A stretch of DNA of 64,000 bases from Candidatus Kinetoplastibacterium galatii TCC219 (lineage in GTDB: Bacteria; Pseudomonadota; Gammaproteobacteria; Burkholderiales; Burkholderiaceae_B): contig NC_020284.1 in assembly GCF_000340905.1 (NCBI RefSeq), forward strand, positions 372,001-436,000. The letters are read 5' to 3'. The position numbers and the translations under genes were made by a program. The notes beneath the pieces are model-generated. The model worked only from the letters and a program-made list of their open reading frames with translations, did no database searches and had not been told where the DNA came from. Positions 1 through 10,037 of this stretch are shown here, piece by piece; the stretch's first letter is position 1; the number at the start of each line of letters is the position of its first letter.

Positions 1-244
1 GATTGATTTTTTTCAGAAATTATATTTTGATTTGATGTTAATAAAATTCAATAATAGTATTAGATATTTTATAAAAATAGAGGATACTATTTCCGACATA
101 TCCAAAAAAATAGAAAAGCACAATATAATAGAGATGATACTTTATTTGAATAACAAAAAGCTATTAATTGATAATAATCATAATATTAATGCTAGACTGT
201 TAGTTAATGTATTATTACAAAAAATAATGACACAGGTTAATTAA
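1..244 (+). CDS. holB: DNA polymerase III delta' subunit, C-terminal end (partial)
   Basis: The frame is open from the window edge to a TAA at 242-244, so this is the 3' end of a longer gene and the internal TTG/ATG codons near 32 are not the true start. The visible stretch has QKLYFDL followed by an IRYF motif, then a final helix with NINARLLVNVLL. This matches the C-terminal collar domain of HolB, the clamp-loader subunit, where an xNARL motif in the last helix is typical. The gene ends 11 bp before tatD. Betaproteobacteria usually have holB-pilZ-tatD, so pilZ is absent here. The identification rests on the short C-terminal pattern plus synteny. Confidence 0.68.
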   Translation, partial: IDFFQKLYFDLMLIKFNNSIRYFIKIEDTISDISKKIEKHNIIEMILYLNNKKLLIDNNHNINARLLVNVLLQKIMTQVN

Positions 245-255
245 AAATTATAAAT

Positions 256-1026
256 ATGTTTATAGATTCTCATTGTCACCTTAATTTTCCAGAACTTTCT
301 AATAAGATCGATCTTATTCAAGATTCTATGCATATTAACAGAGTAACACATGCACTTGTTGCTAACGTTGGGAAAAAAAGTATTGATTCTTTAATTAGCT
401 TGGTATCAAAACATAATAATTTGTTAGCTTCTATAGGAACCCATCCGGAGTATGATGTGGATGAAGAATTCTCAATAGATGAGATATGTAGTATTGCATC
501 TTTAAATAAAAAAATAGTAGCGATAGGAGAAACTGGTCTTGATTATTATAAATGTAAAGATTATTTAGAATTACAAAGAGAGAGATTTCGTATACATATC
601 CGTGCTGCTAGGATTTTAGGTTTTCCGTTAATAGTACACACAAGATCATCGGCTATTGATACAATAAAGATATTAAAAGAAGAAAAAGCAGATGAAGTAG
701 GTGGTGTGATGCACTGTTTTACAGAGAGTTGGGATGTCGCAAAAGAGGCGATCGACCTAAATTTTTTTATTTCTATATCAGGCATTGTTACATTTAAGAA
801 TGCTTTTGCAGTTCATGAATTAGCCTTAAAAGTTCCCTTGGATAAATTACTAATAGAAACCGATTCTCCTTATTTATCACCAGAACCTTATAGGGGCAAG
901 TTAAATGATCCATCTAATGTTATTTATGTTGCAAAAAAAATTTCTGAATTACGTAATATAGATATTGAAGAAGTAGGTAAACACTCAACAAAGAATTTTT
1001 TTGATCTGTTTAAAATATCTCCTTAA
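256..1026 (+). CDS. tatD: TatD family metal-dependent deoxyribonuclease
   Basis: This 256-residue protein has the full TatD metal-site set. There is an N-terminal HxH (H6, H8), E92 in a GETGLDYY motif, H128 in VHTR, H153 in MHCFTE, and D203 in ETDSPYLSP. The family consists of TIM-barrel amidohydrolase-like 3'-5' DNases linked to DNA repair and to degradation of RNA or DNA ends. Length is normal (about 255-265). It follows holB by 11 bp and is probably co-transcribed with it. It converges with the lipoate ligase gene, with only 9 bp between the stop codons and no visible hairpin terminator. Confidence 0.93.
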   Translation: MFIDSHCHLNFPELSNKIDLIQDSMHINRVTHALVANVGKKSIDSLISLVSKHNNLLASIGTHPEYDVDEEFSIDEICSIASLNKKIVAIGETGLDYYKCKDYLELQRERFRIHIRAARILGFPLIVHTRSSAIDTIKILKEEKADEVGGVMHCFTESWDVAKEAIDLNFFISISGIVTFKNAFAVHELALKVPLDKLLIETDSPYLSPEPYRGKLNDPSNVIYVAKKISELRNIDIEEVGKHSTKNFFDLFKISP

Positions 1027-1035
1027 CTCTAATGA

Positions 1036-1824
1036 TTATTTAACTATATGTAACCAATCGTGGTTGTCAAATTTTTCCTTACAAAGCTTGTTGGCATTAT
1101 AAATAGTATCTTCTGATATATCTATATTATTGATTAATTTATATTTATTTGAAAAAACATTGATCATATGATTAATAAAACTGGACCTTGATATACCAGT
1201 TTTACTTATGCCATTTTCAGCAACTCTTTTTTTAGCACTAGTTATACCTTTATCAGATATTTTCTCTTTGCCAATTCTCAATATCTCAACCATTTTACTA
1301 GTATTCATTTTATATGACATTGTTACATGATGTAAAATGGCATTTGAAAATCTAGCTTGAGCAGCACCACCAATTTTTTGACCAGAAGTAAGTATGATGT
1401 CATTTATGGGTTTATAGATTGCTTCTATTCCAATACTATTTAGTGCTTCCACTATCCAACTATCTAGCAATTGATAAGATTCTTGAAAATTAAGGTTAGA
1501 AACTAAATATTTTGGAATACTTATAGAATAGGTGATAGAATTTTCTGGCTCTACAAACATGGCTCCGCCACCACTTATTCTTCTAACTATCTGTACGTTG
1601 TGTCTTTTTGCAGCTTCTTCATTAATTTCGTTCCTAAATGATTGAAATCTACCTAACACTACAGCACTGGAATCCCATTCCCATATTCTAATAGTTGGTA
1701 AACGTATACCTTTATTAACTTCTTCTGTAATTATAGAATCAAGCGCCATATGCAAATTTGGGCTTTGTGGTATAGTGTGAATTAATTGCCACTCACAGTC
1801 CTCTAGACTCTTTACTTTATTCAT
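1036..1824 (-). CDS. lplA: lipoate-protein ligase A family, catalytic domain only
   Basis: The 262-residue protein belongs to the biotin/lipoyl ligase (BPL_LplA_LipB) fold. The lipoyl-AMP loop reads RRISGGGAMF (residues 81-90). The catalytic lysine is K150 in the KIGGAAQ motif. It ends without the C-terminal accessory domain of E. coli LplA (338 residues). A separate gene immediately upstream, overlapping by 4 bp (ATGA-type), encodes a protein resembling that missing domain. It should attach lipoate to the E2 subunits of 2-oxoacid dehydrogenases and GcvH. An octanoyltransferase role is an alternative, but the neighbour argues for a ligase. Confidence 0.85.
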   Translation of the reverse strand: MNKVKSLEDCEWQLIHTIPQSPNLHMALDSIITEEVNKGIRLPTIRIWEWDSSAVVLGRFQSFRNEINEEAAKRHNVQIVRRISGGGAMFVEPENSITYSISIPKYLVSNLNFQESYQLLDSWIVEALNSIGIEAIYKPINDIILTSGQKIGGAAQARFSNAILHHVTMSYKMNTSKMVEILRIGKEKISDKGITSAKKRVAENGISKTGISRSSFINHMINVFSNKYKLINNIDISEDTIYNANKLCKEKFDNHDWLHIVK

Positions 1825-2102
1825 ACAATAGCTCTTTTAATTGCTATAGCAATATCTATAGGTGAGAATCCAAACATTTCAACATTTTTATTGAGGGATG
1901 TCTCTATTATATTTTCTATGTCTAGTTCGTTCAATGATGTAGATAACCCATTCAATTTATTATTTATAATTTCTAAAAATTCTGGAGGCTCTAAGAAAAA
2001 ATCTCCACTAATCTGCACATTTTTAAATTTTTTATCTTCAGTTATTTCAAAATCAATTTCTACTAACTTTCCATTAGGAACTTTATATCCAATATGAATC
2101 AC
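1821..2102 (-). CDS. lipoate ligase accessory protein (separate C-terminal-type domain, LplB-like)
   Basis: This 93-residue protein has an N-terminal strand pattern GKLVEIDFEI, an ISGDFF motif at 31-36, a short helix with NNKLNGLS, and a closing helix. It resembles the C-terminal domain of lipoate-protein ligase A (Pfam Lip_prot_lig_C). In E. coli that domain is fused to LplA; in Thermoplasma acidophilum it is a separate subunit (LplB) needed for adenylation. The gene lies directly upstream of the catalytic-domain gene with a 4-bp overlap, so the two are likely translated together at matched levels. The assignment is by motif and context. No key residue is proven. Confidence 0.72.
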   Translation of the reverse strand: MIHIGYKVPNGKLVEIDFEITEDKKFKNVQISGDFFLEPPEFLEIINNKLNGLSTSLNELDIENIIETSLNKNVEMFGFSPIDIAIAIKRAIV

Positions 2103-2154
2103 AATGATACCTGTCTTAAAATTTTACATAATATACATTATACGCATAGGAAAA

Positions 2155-3738
2155 TTATTCCCATTCTACTGTTGCTGGTGGTTTATTAGATATGTCGTAT
2201 ACAACCCTATTAATACCATGAACCTCATTTATTATTCTCGATGATATTTTCGACAACAAATCGAATGGCAAGTGAAACCAATCTGCAGTCATAAAATCAT
2301 TAGTTTTTATAGCTCTTAAAGCGATAACATACTCATATGTACGATTATCTCCCATTACACCAACAGATTTAATAGGTAGAAAAACGGCAAATGCTTGTGA
2401 TATAGAATCGTACCAGCATTTATTTGTTTCTTTATTTATATTATTTTTTAACTCTTCTATAAAAATATTATCAGCTTTTTTAAGAAGCTTTAAAAATTCT
2501 GATTTTACTTCTCCTATAATTCTAACACCTAGACCAGGACCAGGGAAAGGATGACGGAAAAGCATTTCGTCATCCAATCCCAGTTCTTTTCCTAATCGTC
2601 TTACCTCATCTTTAAATAGATGTTTAAGAGGCTCTAAAAGCTTTAAACTCATTTTTTCCGGTAGCCCTCCTACATTGTGATGAGATTTTATGACTTTTTT
2701 TCCGTGAGATGATTCTATTATGTCAGGATATATGGTACCTTGAGCCAACCAGCGTACATCTTTGATTTTATTGGCTTCTTTTTGAAATATATCGATGAAT
2801 TCATTTCCGATAATCTTTCTTTTTGCTTCTGGATCAGTTATACCTGCTAATTTATCTATAAATGTTTTAGAGCTATCTACGTAAATAATATTCATTTTCA
2901 TATTATTAGAAAACATTTTTTTTACTTGATTCAGTTCTTCAAGACGCATTAAGCCATTATCTACAAAAATACATGTCAATTGATCTTTTATGGCCTTATG
3001 TATTAGTATAGCTGCTACTGAAGAATCCACTCCACCGGATAAGCCTAATATTACCTTATCTTTCCCAACTAAAGATTTTATCTCTTCTATGCTTTTATCA
3101 ACATAATCAGGCATATTCCATTTCAGATTACATCCACATATATTGATAACAAATCTTTTTAATATTTCAGATCCTTTTGCAGTATGAGTAACTTCTGGAT
3201 GAAATTGTAAAGCATATAGTTTTCTATCTGTATTTTCCATTCCTGCTATAGATGATGTGGTTTTAGAGTAAGATATTTTATCAAAACCTTTTGGTAAAAT
3301 AGTTACCGTGTCGGCATGACTCATCCATACTTTTAGTATTCTTTGATTGTCTTCTGTAAAATCACTGAGATCACCTAACAATTGACTATTTCCACAATTT
3401 ATTACTTCTGTGTAGCCGAATTCTCTGTTTTCTAAACTATTAACCATCCCACCTAATTCCATAGCCATAGCTTGCATTCCATAACATATTCCAAGTATCG
3501 GAATACCAAGCTGAAATATAGAAGGCGGTAATTTTAATTTCAAATCTTCCTCATGAGCAGAGGCAAAACTACCAGATAAAATAATACCCTTTAATCCCTT
3601 ATTTATATGCTCTTGTAAAGTTTTTTCACTGATATCATTAGATTCAACTTCAGTGTAAACACCTATTTCTCTTATTCTTCTAGCTATAAGTTGTGTAACT
3701 TGTGAGCCGTAGTCAACTACTAAAATATGTTCGTTCAT
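2155..3738 (-). CDS. guaA: GMP synthase (glutamine-hydrolysing)
   Basis: GuaA converts XMP to GMP using glutamine and ATP. The 527-residue protein shows the class I glutamine amidotransferase domain with nucleophile C85 (GICYGM) and the HPE dyad H180/E182. An ATP-pyrophosphatase domain follows, with the PP-loop SGGVDSS at 234-240. The C-terminal dimerisation domain ends in the conserved KPPATVEWE. Length is normal for the family. It lies 29 bp downstream of guaB in the same direction, forming the usual guaBA unit. Together with purA and purB in this window it gives the branch from IMP to GMP and AMP. Confidence 0.97.
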   Translation of the reverse strand: MNEHILVVDYGSQVTQLIARRIREIGVYTEVESNDISEKTLQEHINKGLKGIILSGSFASAHEEDLKLKLPPSIFQLGIPILGICYGMQAMAMELGGMVNSLENREFGYTEVINCGNSQLLGDLSDFTEDNQRILKVWMSHADTVTILPKGFDKISYSKTTSSIAGMENTDRKLYALQFHPEVTHTAKGSEILKRFVINICGCNLKWNMPDYVDKSIEEIKSLVGKDKVILGLSGGVDSSVAAILIHKAIKDQLTCIFVDNGLMRLEELNQVKKMFSNNMKMNIIYVDSSKTFIDKLAGITDPEAKRKIIGNEFIDIFQKEANKIKDVRWLAQGTIYPDIIESSHGKKVIKSHHNVGGLPEKMSLKLLEPLKHLFKDEVRRLGKELGLDDEMLFRHPFPGPGLGVRIIGEVKSEFLKLLKKADNIFIEELKNNINKETNKCWYDSISQAFAVFLPIKSVGVMGDNRTYEYVIALRAIKTNDFMTADWFHLPFDLLSKISSRIINEVHGINRVVYDISNKPPATVEWE

Positions 3739-3767
3739 ATATTAATTTATCTGTTTATAACTTTCTA

Positions 3768-5225
3768 TTAATCTGATCTATAATTAGGAGCTTCTTTTGT
3801 GATATTTATATCATGCACATGAGACTCGTATATCCCAGACGATGTAATTTCAACGAATTCTGTTTTCTCTTGCATATCTCTTATAGAAGAGCAACCACAA
3901 TAGCCCATTGAAGCACGTAAACCGCCTATAAGTTGATATATTATTGATATGACACTGCCCTTATAAGCAACCCTTCCTTCTACTCCTTCTGGCACTAATT
4001 TATCAGTGTTTTTATTGCTTTGAAAATATCTATCTGCAGAGCCATTTGCCATAGCGCCAATACTACCCATGCCTCTATAAGATTTATAGGTTCTTCCTTG
4101 AAATATTGTAACTTCCCCAGGGGCTTCTTCTGTTCCTGCAAAAATACTTCCCATCATACATGAAGAAGCGCCAGCAGCTATAGCTTTAGCTATATCTCCT
4201 GAATATCTGATCCCACCATCTGCTATTATAGGAACATTAGACCCTTTTATAGCCTTAGAGACATCTGATATTGCAGTTATTTGAGGTATTCCAACTCCAG
4301 ATATTATCCTGGTGGTACAAATAGATCCTGGGCCGATACCAACCTTAATACCATCTACTCCTTGTTCTATTAGGCTTTTTGCAGCAACTCCAGTAGCAAT
4401 ATTACCTCCTATTATATCCAGATCAGGAAAATTATTTTTTATCCATCTAATCCTATCCAGGACTCCTTTAGAATGTCCATGTGCTGTATCTACAATTACA
4501 ACATCTACACCCGAATTAACAAGAGACTCAATTCTTTCCTCTGTGCCCGGATTAATACCTACAGCAGCTCCAACTATTAATTGACCTCTAGAATCTTTAC
4601 TAGCAATTGGATGTTCAGTATTTTTAACTATGTCCTTAACAGTAGCTAGACCACGCAGTTTAAAATCATCATTTACTATAAGTACCCTTTCAAGTCTATG
4701 CTTATGCATTAGGGATTTAGCTTCGTCTAAAGTAGCTCCTTCTTTCATGACTATGAGACGCTCTTTCGGGGTCATGATATTTTTAAGTGGCTGATTAAGA
4801 TTATCTTCAAATCTTAGATCACGATTTGTGATGATACCAACAACAACATCGTTATTTACTACAGGCAATCCCGAGATACCAAATTTTTTTTGCAAAGATA
4901 TGGCATCCCCTACTTTCATTTCTGGAGTTACTGTTATTGGATCTATAACTATACCAAACTCATGCCTTTTAACACATGATACTTCTTTAGCTTGTTCTTC
5001 TATTGTTAAATTCTTATGAATTATTCCTATTCCCCCTTCTTGAGCAAGTGCTATTGCTAGACTGGATTCTGTAACAGTATCCATTGCAGCAGATACTAGT
5101 GGTATATTAAGGCTAATATTTTTAGTTAACATAGTTAACAAAGAAGCATCTTTTGGTAGAATTTCAGAATATGATGGTACTAATAGAACATCATCAAATG
5201 TAAGGGCTTTTTTAGATATACGCAT
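3768..5225 (-). CDS. guaB: inosine-5'-monophosphate dehydrogenase
   Basis: GuaB oxidises IMP to XMP with NAD+, the committed step to GMP. The frame is open to 5276, but I place the start at the ATG at 5225 ([17 protein letters not shown]), because the family begins at this point. This gives 485 residues, close to the usual 486-489. The TIM barrel is interrupted by a Bateman module of two CBS domains (about residues 95-205). The catalytic loop is GPGSICTTR with the active cysteine near residue 303. The flap has the YRGMGS motif. It is the first gene of the guaBA pair, and a terminator of the upstream cstA operon lies just before it. Confidence 0.96.
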   Translation of the reverse strand: MRISKKALTFDDVLLVPSYSEILPKDASLLTMLTKNISLNIPLVSAAMDTVTESSLAIALAQEGGIGIIHKNLTIEEQAKEVSCVKRHEFGIVIDPITVTPEMKVGDAISLQKKFGISGLPVVNNDVVVGIITNRDLRFEDNLNQPLKNIMTPKERLIVMKEGATLDEAKSLMHKHRLERVLIVNDDFKLRGLATVKDIVKNTEHPIASKDSRGQLIVGAAVGINPGTEERIESLVNSGVDVVIVDTAHGHSKGVLDRIRWIKNNFPDLDIIGGNIATGVAAKSLIEQGVDGIKVGIGPGSICTTRIISGVGIPQITAISDVSKAIKGSNVPIIADGGIRYSGDIAKAIAAGASSCMMGSIFAGTEEAPGEVTIFQGRTYKSYRGMGSIGAMANGSADRYFQSNKNTDKLVPEGVEGRVAYKGSVISIIYQLIGGLRASMGYCGCSSIRDMQEKTEFVEITSSGIYESHVHDINITKEAPNYRSD

Positions 5226-5277
5226 CGTAAGTACTTTAAAATTATATTCTTGAAATTGTACTTTATAAATTACCAAT

Positions 5278-5310
5278 AAAAAAGCGTGACTTTAAAAAGC
5301 CACGCTTTTT
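5278..5310 (-). terminator. Rho-independent terminator after cstA-ybdD
   Basis: The minus strand can form a GC-rich hairpin (AAGCGTGGC pairing with GTCACGCTT, one G-T pair, short A/T loop), followed by a run of six T. It sits 28 bp after the ybdD stop and before guaB, so it would end the cstA-ybdD transcript. The opposite strand also has flanking A/T runs. Confidence 0.85.
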
Positions 5311-5338
5311 CTTCTGTAATATTTAAATTATTATTTTT

Positions 5339-5548
5339 TCAGCAACATCTAACATTACCATTAGACCCATATCTAGAATCTTGACATGTTTTGAAAAATT
5401 CCTCATATGTCATCGGTTCTTTATCTGGATGCGTTTTTTTGATATGGTTAACATAGTTTTCATAACTATGAATTCCAACCATTAACCTAAGAGTATCACC
5501 AAGGTATTTGCTAGCTGTCACAGCCTTTTTACCAAAATCAAATAACAT
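5339..5548 (-). CDS. ybdD: YbdD/YjiX family small protein
   Basis: This 69-residue protein of the YbdD/YjiX (DUF466) family has the typical YEEFF motif and ends in Arg-Cys-Cys. Family members are nearly always encoded directly downstream of CstA/BtsT-type transporters, as here (18 bp after cstA). They are thought to assist the transporter, although the biochemical role is not settled. The gene ends in the terminator at 5278-5310, so cstA-ybdD forms a two-gene unit. Confidence 0.88.
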   Translation of the reverse strand: MLFDFGKKAVTASKYLGDTLRLMVGIHSYENYVNHIKKTHPDKEPMTYEEFFKTCQDSRYGSNGNVRCC

Positions 5549-5566
5549 TTAAATTTTCCCTATAGT

Positions 5567-7615
5567 CTAAGATTCTATACATGTTGGATTAATATTTCTC
5601 CTTGCTTCTAATATAGATTTAACTCCGTAAAACATTAAGCTTATAACAACTAGCATAAATAGAGAGCATAAGGTAGCATTTACGTAGTCATTGGTAATTA
5701 TTGTTTGCATCTCTGAAATTGATCCAGCTGGAAATAATATATTTCCTTGAGTAATTGCTTCTTTATATAACATTGCGTGAGATATAAAACCAACATTAGG
5801 ATTAATGTCAAATAATTTTTGCCATGCAGCACATAACGTACATATCAATAACCATACAGTTGGTATTATTGTTACCCATGCATACTTGTCTCGTTTCATC
5901 TTAAACAAAATAACTGTACTCATTATCAAAGCTATAGCTGCTAACATCTGATTTGCCATTCCAAATAATGGCCACAAAGTATTTATACCACCTAAAGGAT
6001 CTTCTACACCTTGATATAAAAAATATCCCCATGATGCCACACAAAAGCTAGTTGCTAATATGCTTGCAAAAATTGAGTCAGTACGCTTCAATGAAGGGAC
6101 AAATGTTCCTAGAAGATCTTGCAACATAAATCTACCTGATCTAGTTCCAGCATCAACTGCGGTTAATATAAATAATGCTTCAAATAATATAGCAAAGTGA
6201 TACCAGAAACCCATCATAGAAGGACCACCAATTAATTGATGAAAAATATGAGCCATGCAAACAGCTAAAGTAGGAGCACCACCTACTCTTGAAATAATAG
6301 TTGGCTCACCAACATTTTGAGCAATCTGTACTAATTCATCTGGTCTTATCACAAAACCCCAATTTGAGACAACTTGTGCAACTTCTTCTGGAGTTGTTCC
6401 TATGAAAGCAGCTGGACTATTCATTGCATAATACACACCTGGATCTATTATACAAGCTGCTATCAAAGCCATGATAGCGACGAAAGATTCCATCACCATG
6501 CTTCCATAACCAATATATCTTGTTTGAACCTCGTTTTCTATTAGCTTTGGAGTAGTGCCTGATGCTATCAGGGCATGAAACCCAGAAACTGCGCCACATG
6601 CTATTGTAATAAATAAGAATGGAAATAATTTACCAGACCAAACAGGACCGTTGCCATCAGCAAATTGTGGTACAAATGCAGGCATTTTGATCTCTGGTGC
6701 TACAATAATTATACCTGCAGCCAAACCTAGTATTGTTCCTATCTTTAAAAAAGTTGATAAGTAATCACGAGGGGCAAGTAATAACCATATAGGCAATACA
6801 GATGCTATGAAACCATAACCAATTAATATCCATGTAAGAGTTTTTCCATCCCAATCAAATATATATGACAATGTTTGATTAGTCATGGCTTCTTGCCCAA
6901 ATACTATTGCTCCCATTAGCAAGGCAAACCCAATAATTGATATTTCACCAATTTTTCCTGGTCTAATGTAGCGTAAATAAACTCCCATAAACAGAGCAAT
7001 CGGAACAGTTGATGATACAGCAAAAGCTCCCCAAGGAGAGTGTGTTAAAGCTTTAACAACTATAAGTGCTAATACAGCTAATATTATAATCATTATGATA
7101 AATGTACCAAATAGAGCTATTAATCCAGGTACTGGACCTAACTCTGATTTTATGATTTCACCTAATGATTTACCATCACGTCTTGTTGAAATAAACAAAA
7201 CAATAAAGTCTTGAACAGCTCCAATAAAAACCACACCAGCAAGAATCCATAACATTCCTGGTAAATAACCAATTTGTGCAGCCAATACTGGTCCTACTAA
7301 TGGTCCAGCACCTGCTATTGCTGCAAAATGATGACCAAATAGTATATGTTTATTGGTTGGAACATAATCTATTCCATCGTTAAATCTCCAAGCTGGACTT
7401 AGACGCTTGGGATTTAACTGGAAAACTTTCTCAGCAATAAACTTACTGTAATATCTATAAGCTATTAAATATACGCACACAGAAGCTGTTAAAAGCCACA
7501 AAGCATTTATAGTTTCACCGCGATTTAAAGCAATAACTCCCAGAGAAGATGCGCCTAGAATTGAAATGGCTATCCAGATTAGGTGCTTACTAAAGCTCCT
7601 CCTACTACTTTGCAT
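5567..7615 (-). CDS. cstA: carbon starvation protein A (pyruvate/peptide transporter)
   Basis: CstA is a large inner-membrane permease reported to import pyruvate and to act in peptide use. The protein carries hallmark segments such as NDGxDYVPTxKxxLFGHHFAAIAGAGPL, an APRDYLSTFLK segment, GTTPK, and a DAGTRSGRFMLQDLLG segment. About 16-18 hydrophobic helices are visible. The frame is open to 7726, but the family starts near MQSSRRSFSKHLIW. The ATG at 7613-7615 has a GAGGAG Shine-Dalgarno 9 nt upstream, so I chose it (682 residues, against about 700 in E. coli). Retention of a big permease in a reduced genome suggests uptake of a host metabolite. Confidence 0.93.
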   Translation of the reverse strand: MQSSRRSFSKHLIWIAISILGASSLGVIALNRGETINALWLLTASVCVYLIAYRYYSKFIAEKVFQLNPKRLSPAWRFNDGIDYVPTNKHILFGHHFAAIAGAGPLVGPVLAAQIGYLPGMLWILAGVVFIGAVQDFIVLFISTRRDGKSLGEIIKSELGPVPGLIALFGTFIIMIIILAVLALIVVKALTHSPWGAFAVSSTVPIALFMGVYLRYIRPGKIGEISIIGFALLMGAIVFGQEAMTNQTLSYIFDWDGKTLTWILIGYGFIASVLPIWLLLAPRDYLSTFLKIGTILGLAAGIIIVAPEIKMPAFVPQFADGNGPVWSGKLFPFLFITIACGAVSGFHALIASGTTPKLIENEVQTRYIGYGSMVMESFVAIMALIAACIIDPGVYYAMNSPAAFIGTTPEEVAQVVSNWGFVIRPDELVQIAQNVGEPTIISRVGGAPTLAVCMAHIFHQLIGGPSMMGFWYHFAILFEALFILTAVDAGTRSGRFMLQDLLGTFVPSLKRTDSIFASILATSFCVASWGYFLYQGVEDPLGGINTLWPLFGMANQMLAAIALIMSTVILFKMKRDKYAWVTIIPTVWLLICTLCAAWQKLFDINPNVGFISHAMLYKEAITQGNILFPAGSISEMQTIITNDYVNATLCSLFMLVVISLMFYGVKSILEARRNINPTCIES

Positions 7616-7917
7616 AATAATTGACTCCTCTCGCACGAAATAATTCCTACGAGGCTTAGATTCTGAGAAGAGTAATTTTTTCTCAGAGGGGTGTGTTGTT
7701 ACAAGGATATAATAAAATACTTTCATAAAATTTAAGAAACTTTATGAAACCATATTAATTAAGTCTATTTTAAAACCTACGGATATCTATTTGATTGTCT
7801 ATAATATCTTTCTCCCATAATAAAACTTCCAATGAATATTGAAGAATTATATGGTACTGTGTTGTCGAATGCACGGAATTTTTGAAATTATTGTTATAAT
7901 GTTTATACAAAGATATA
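7616..7917. other. intergenic region between recG end and cstA start
   Basis: The 302 bases hold the Shine-Dalgarno and probable promoter region of cstA on the minus strand and the region upstream of the recG stop codon. I see no convincing -35/-10 pair, no hairpin terminator, no RNA gene and no conserved reading frame. The in-frame extension of cstA up to 7726 does not resemble the family. Confidence 0.5.
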
Positions 7918-9967
7918 TTATTTATTTGTTTGTGAATCGATTACGCTTTTATGCCATCTATCTAAATGTTTTTTCATAAATTCTGGATATTTGTTGTATA
8001 TAATGTCAGCAGCCCTATGGGCTAGTTCTATAATTCTAACATCATTGTCTAAATCGCAGAATTTTAGTAGACTAATTCCAGACTGCTTGGTTCCAAGAAA
8101 ATCTCCAGGTCCACGTATCTTTAAGTCACGGCTTGCTATTTCAAATCCATCAGATGTTTCAAACATTGCCTTTAATCGGTATTTTGCAATAGTTGATAAA
8201 AGATTTTTATATAATAAAACACATGTGGACTCAACATCTCCTCTACCGACTCTACCACGTAACTGATGGAGTTGAGCTAATCCAAATCTTTCTGCATGAT
8301 CTATAATCATTATAGAGGCATTGGGAATATCAACACCAACTTCTATAACAGTGGTAGCCACTAAGATATCTAAATCGCCATCTCGAAATGATTTCATTGT
8401 ATTCACTTTCTCTTGGCCAGATATTTGACTATGTATTAATCCAATATTTAAATCTGTAAATCTATCTTTTATATGATTAAAAGTATTAACTGCATTTTGT
8501 AGATCATTTTTCTCTGTATCGTGCACTAACGGACAAACCCAGTAAGCTTGATTTCCATTTCTAACTGATGATGCGACATGCATTAATACTTTTTCACGAC
8601 GATCATCTGATATTAATTTTGTAGTTATTGGTTTTCTGTTTTGAGGAAGCTCGTCTATAATAGAAATCTCCATATCTGATAGAAATGCCATGGCCAACGT
8701 TCTAGGTATTGGTGTTGCGCTCATTGACAATAAATGAGGATATATAGTTTCATTTTCTTTTTCAGCTCCTTTTTTATACAAAGATAATCTTTGTTCTACC
8801 CCAAAACGATGTTCTTCATCTATTATCGATAACCCTAATTCTTTGAATTTTATATATTCTTGTATTAAGGACTGTGTTCCAATAATTAGGCTAATATTCC
8901 CATTTAATACGTTGTCTTTAATAATATTTCTTTCTCTAATAGATTTACTGCTTGTAATTAATTCTGTATTTATTCCTAGTCTAGAAAACCACAGGCTTAT
9001 TTTAGAATAATGTTGTTCTGCTAATATTTCAGTAGGAGTCATTATAGCTACTTGTGTTTTGTTTGTTATAGCTTGTAAGGCAGCAATAACAGCAACTATT
9101 GTCTTACCGCTACCAACATCTCCTTGCAATAAACGATACATAGGATAGCCATGAGTTAAATCAAAAGATATTTCTTTTATAGCTCTTTTTTGTGCTTTTG
9201 TTAAATCAATACCAGTTATATTTATAAGATTTTTTACATTATTCCAGAATTCTTTATTTGCCTGTAGGGATCTTGCTTTGTTTTTTTTTCTTATATTTCG
9301 CGAGATTTCTAAAGACAATTGATTTGCTAATAATTCATCAAATTTTATCCTGAACCAAGCTGGATGTGTTTTTTGTAATAGTGAATTAATTGGTATATTT
9401 ATAGATGGACTATGTATAGCTCTTATAGCACTAGAAAAAGTCATCAAGTTAAATGATTTAATTATATTTTCTGGTAAAGTGTCACATATATTTTGCTTAT
9501 TAATTAAATCTGCTATCTTTTTTCTAATTTTTAACTGACTCATGCCTTTAATTGAATGATATATTGGAGTTAAAAACTTAGATAAATCTTTATGACGGTC
9601 GTATATTTTAGGGTGTATAATTTCAGTAGTTAAGAAGTTTTTTCTTATCTCACCACCAATTCTTATTTTATTACCGACGATAAAATTCTTGAAATAAGAT
9701 TCATGGAAGTGAAACCACCTTAATTGCAAATCTCCACTTCCATCTGTCAATATAATAATTAGATTCTTTTTTTTATTATGATACTTTATATAGACATCTC
9801 TAATAATTCCATCAACAATAGAATAAGAGTTTTTTTGTAATGTTTCTATTTTTGTCACAGCCGTTTCATTTTCATAACGAAACGGCATATGAAGAATTAA
9901 ACTATCTTGTTCATTTAATCCCATTTTTCTTAAGATTTAAATATGTTCCAGTACTTTTAATAGCCAT
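7918..9967 (-). CDS. recG: ATP-dependent DNA helicase RecG (apparent frameshift near the 5' end)
   Basis: RecG remodels stalled replication forks and Holliday junctions. The main frame (ATG at 9924, 668 residues) has Walker A GDVGSGKT near 268-275, the DEEH box at 369-372, motif VI-like QLRGRVGRG and the C-terminal TRG region. Family proteins start further upstream, with a helix ending in KLGL. Here ILRKMGL is preceded by an in-frame stop at 9937-9939. The next frame offers an ATG at 9965-9967 followed by residues resembling that missing helix, running into the A5 run at 9924-9928. Removing one A would join the frames. The alternative is true initiation at 9924 with a slightly shortened wedge domain; neither start has a strong ribosome-binding site. 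Confidence 0.85.
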
Positions 9968-10037
9968 ATAATACTCAATTTATGATAAATATCAATATAT
10001 TGGATTACAAAAATACTTGAAATAATTTACTCTATAT

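Noticed and set aside
5226..5276. Longer guaB start adding 17 residues
   Set aside because: The extra residues do not resemble IMP dehydrogenase. The family N-terminus begins at the ATG at 5225.
7616..7726. Longer cstA start adding 37 residues
   Set aside because: A strong GAGGAG ribosome-binding site precedes the ATG at 7615 and family similarity begins there. The extension is polar and unlike CstA.
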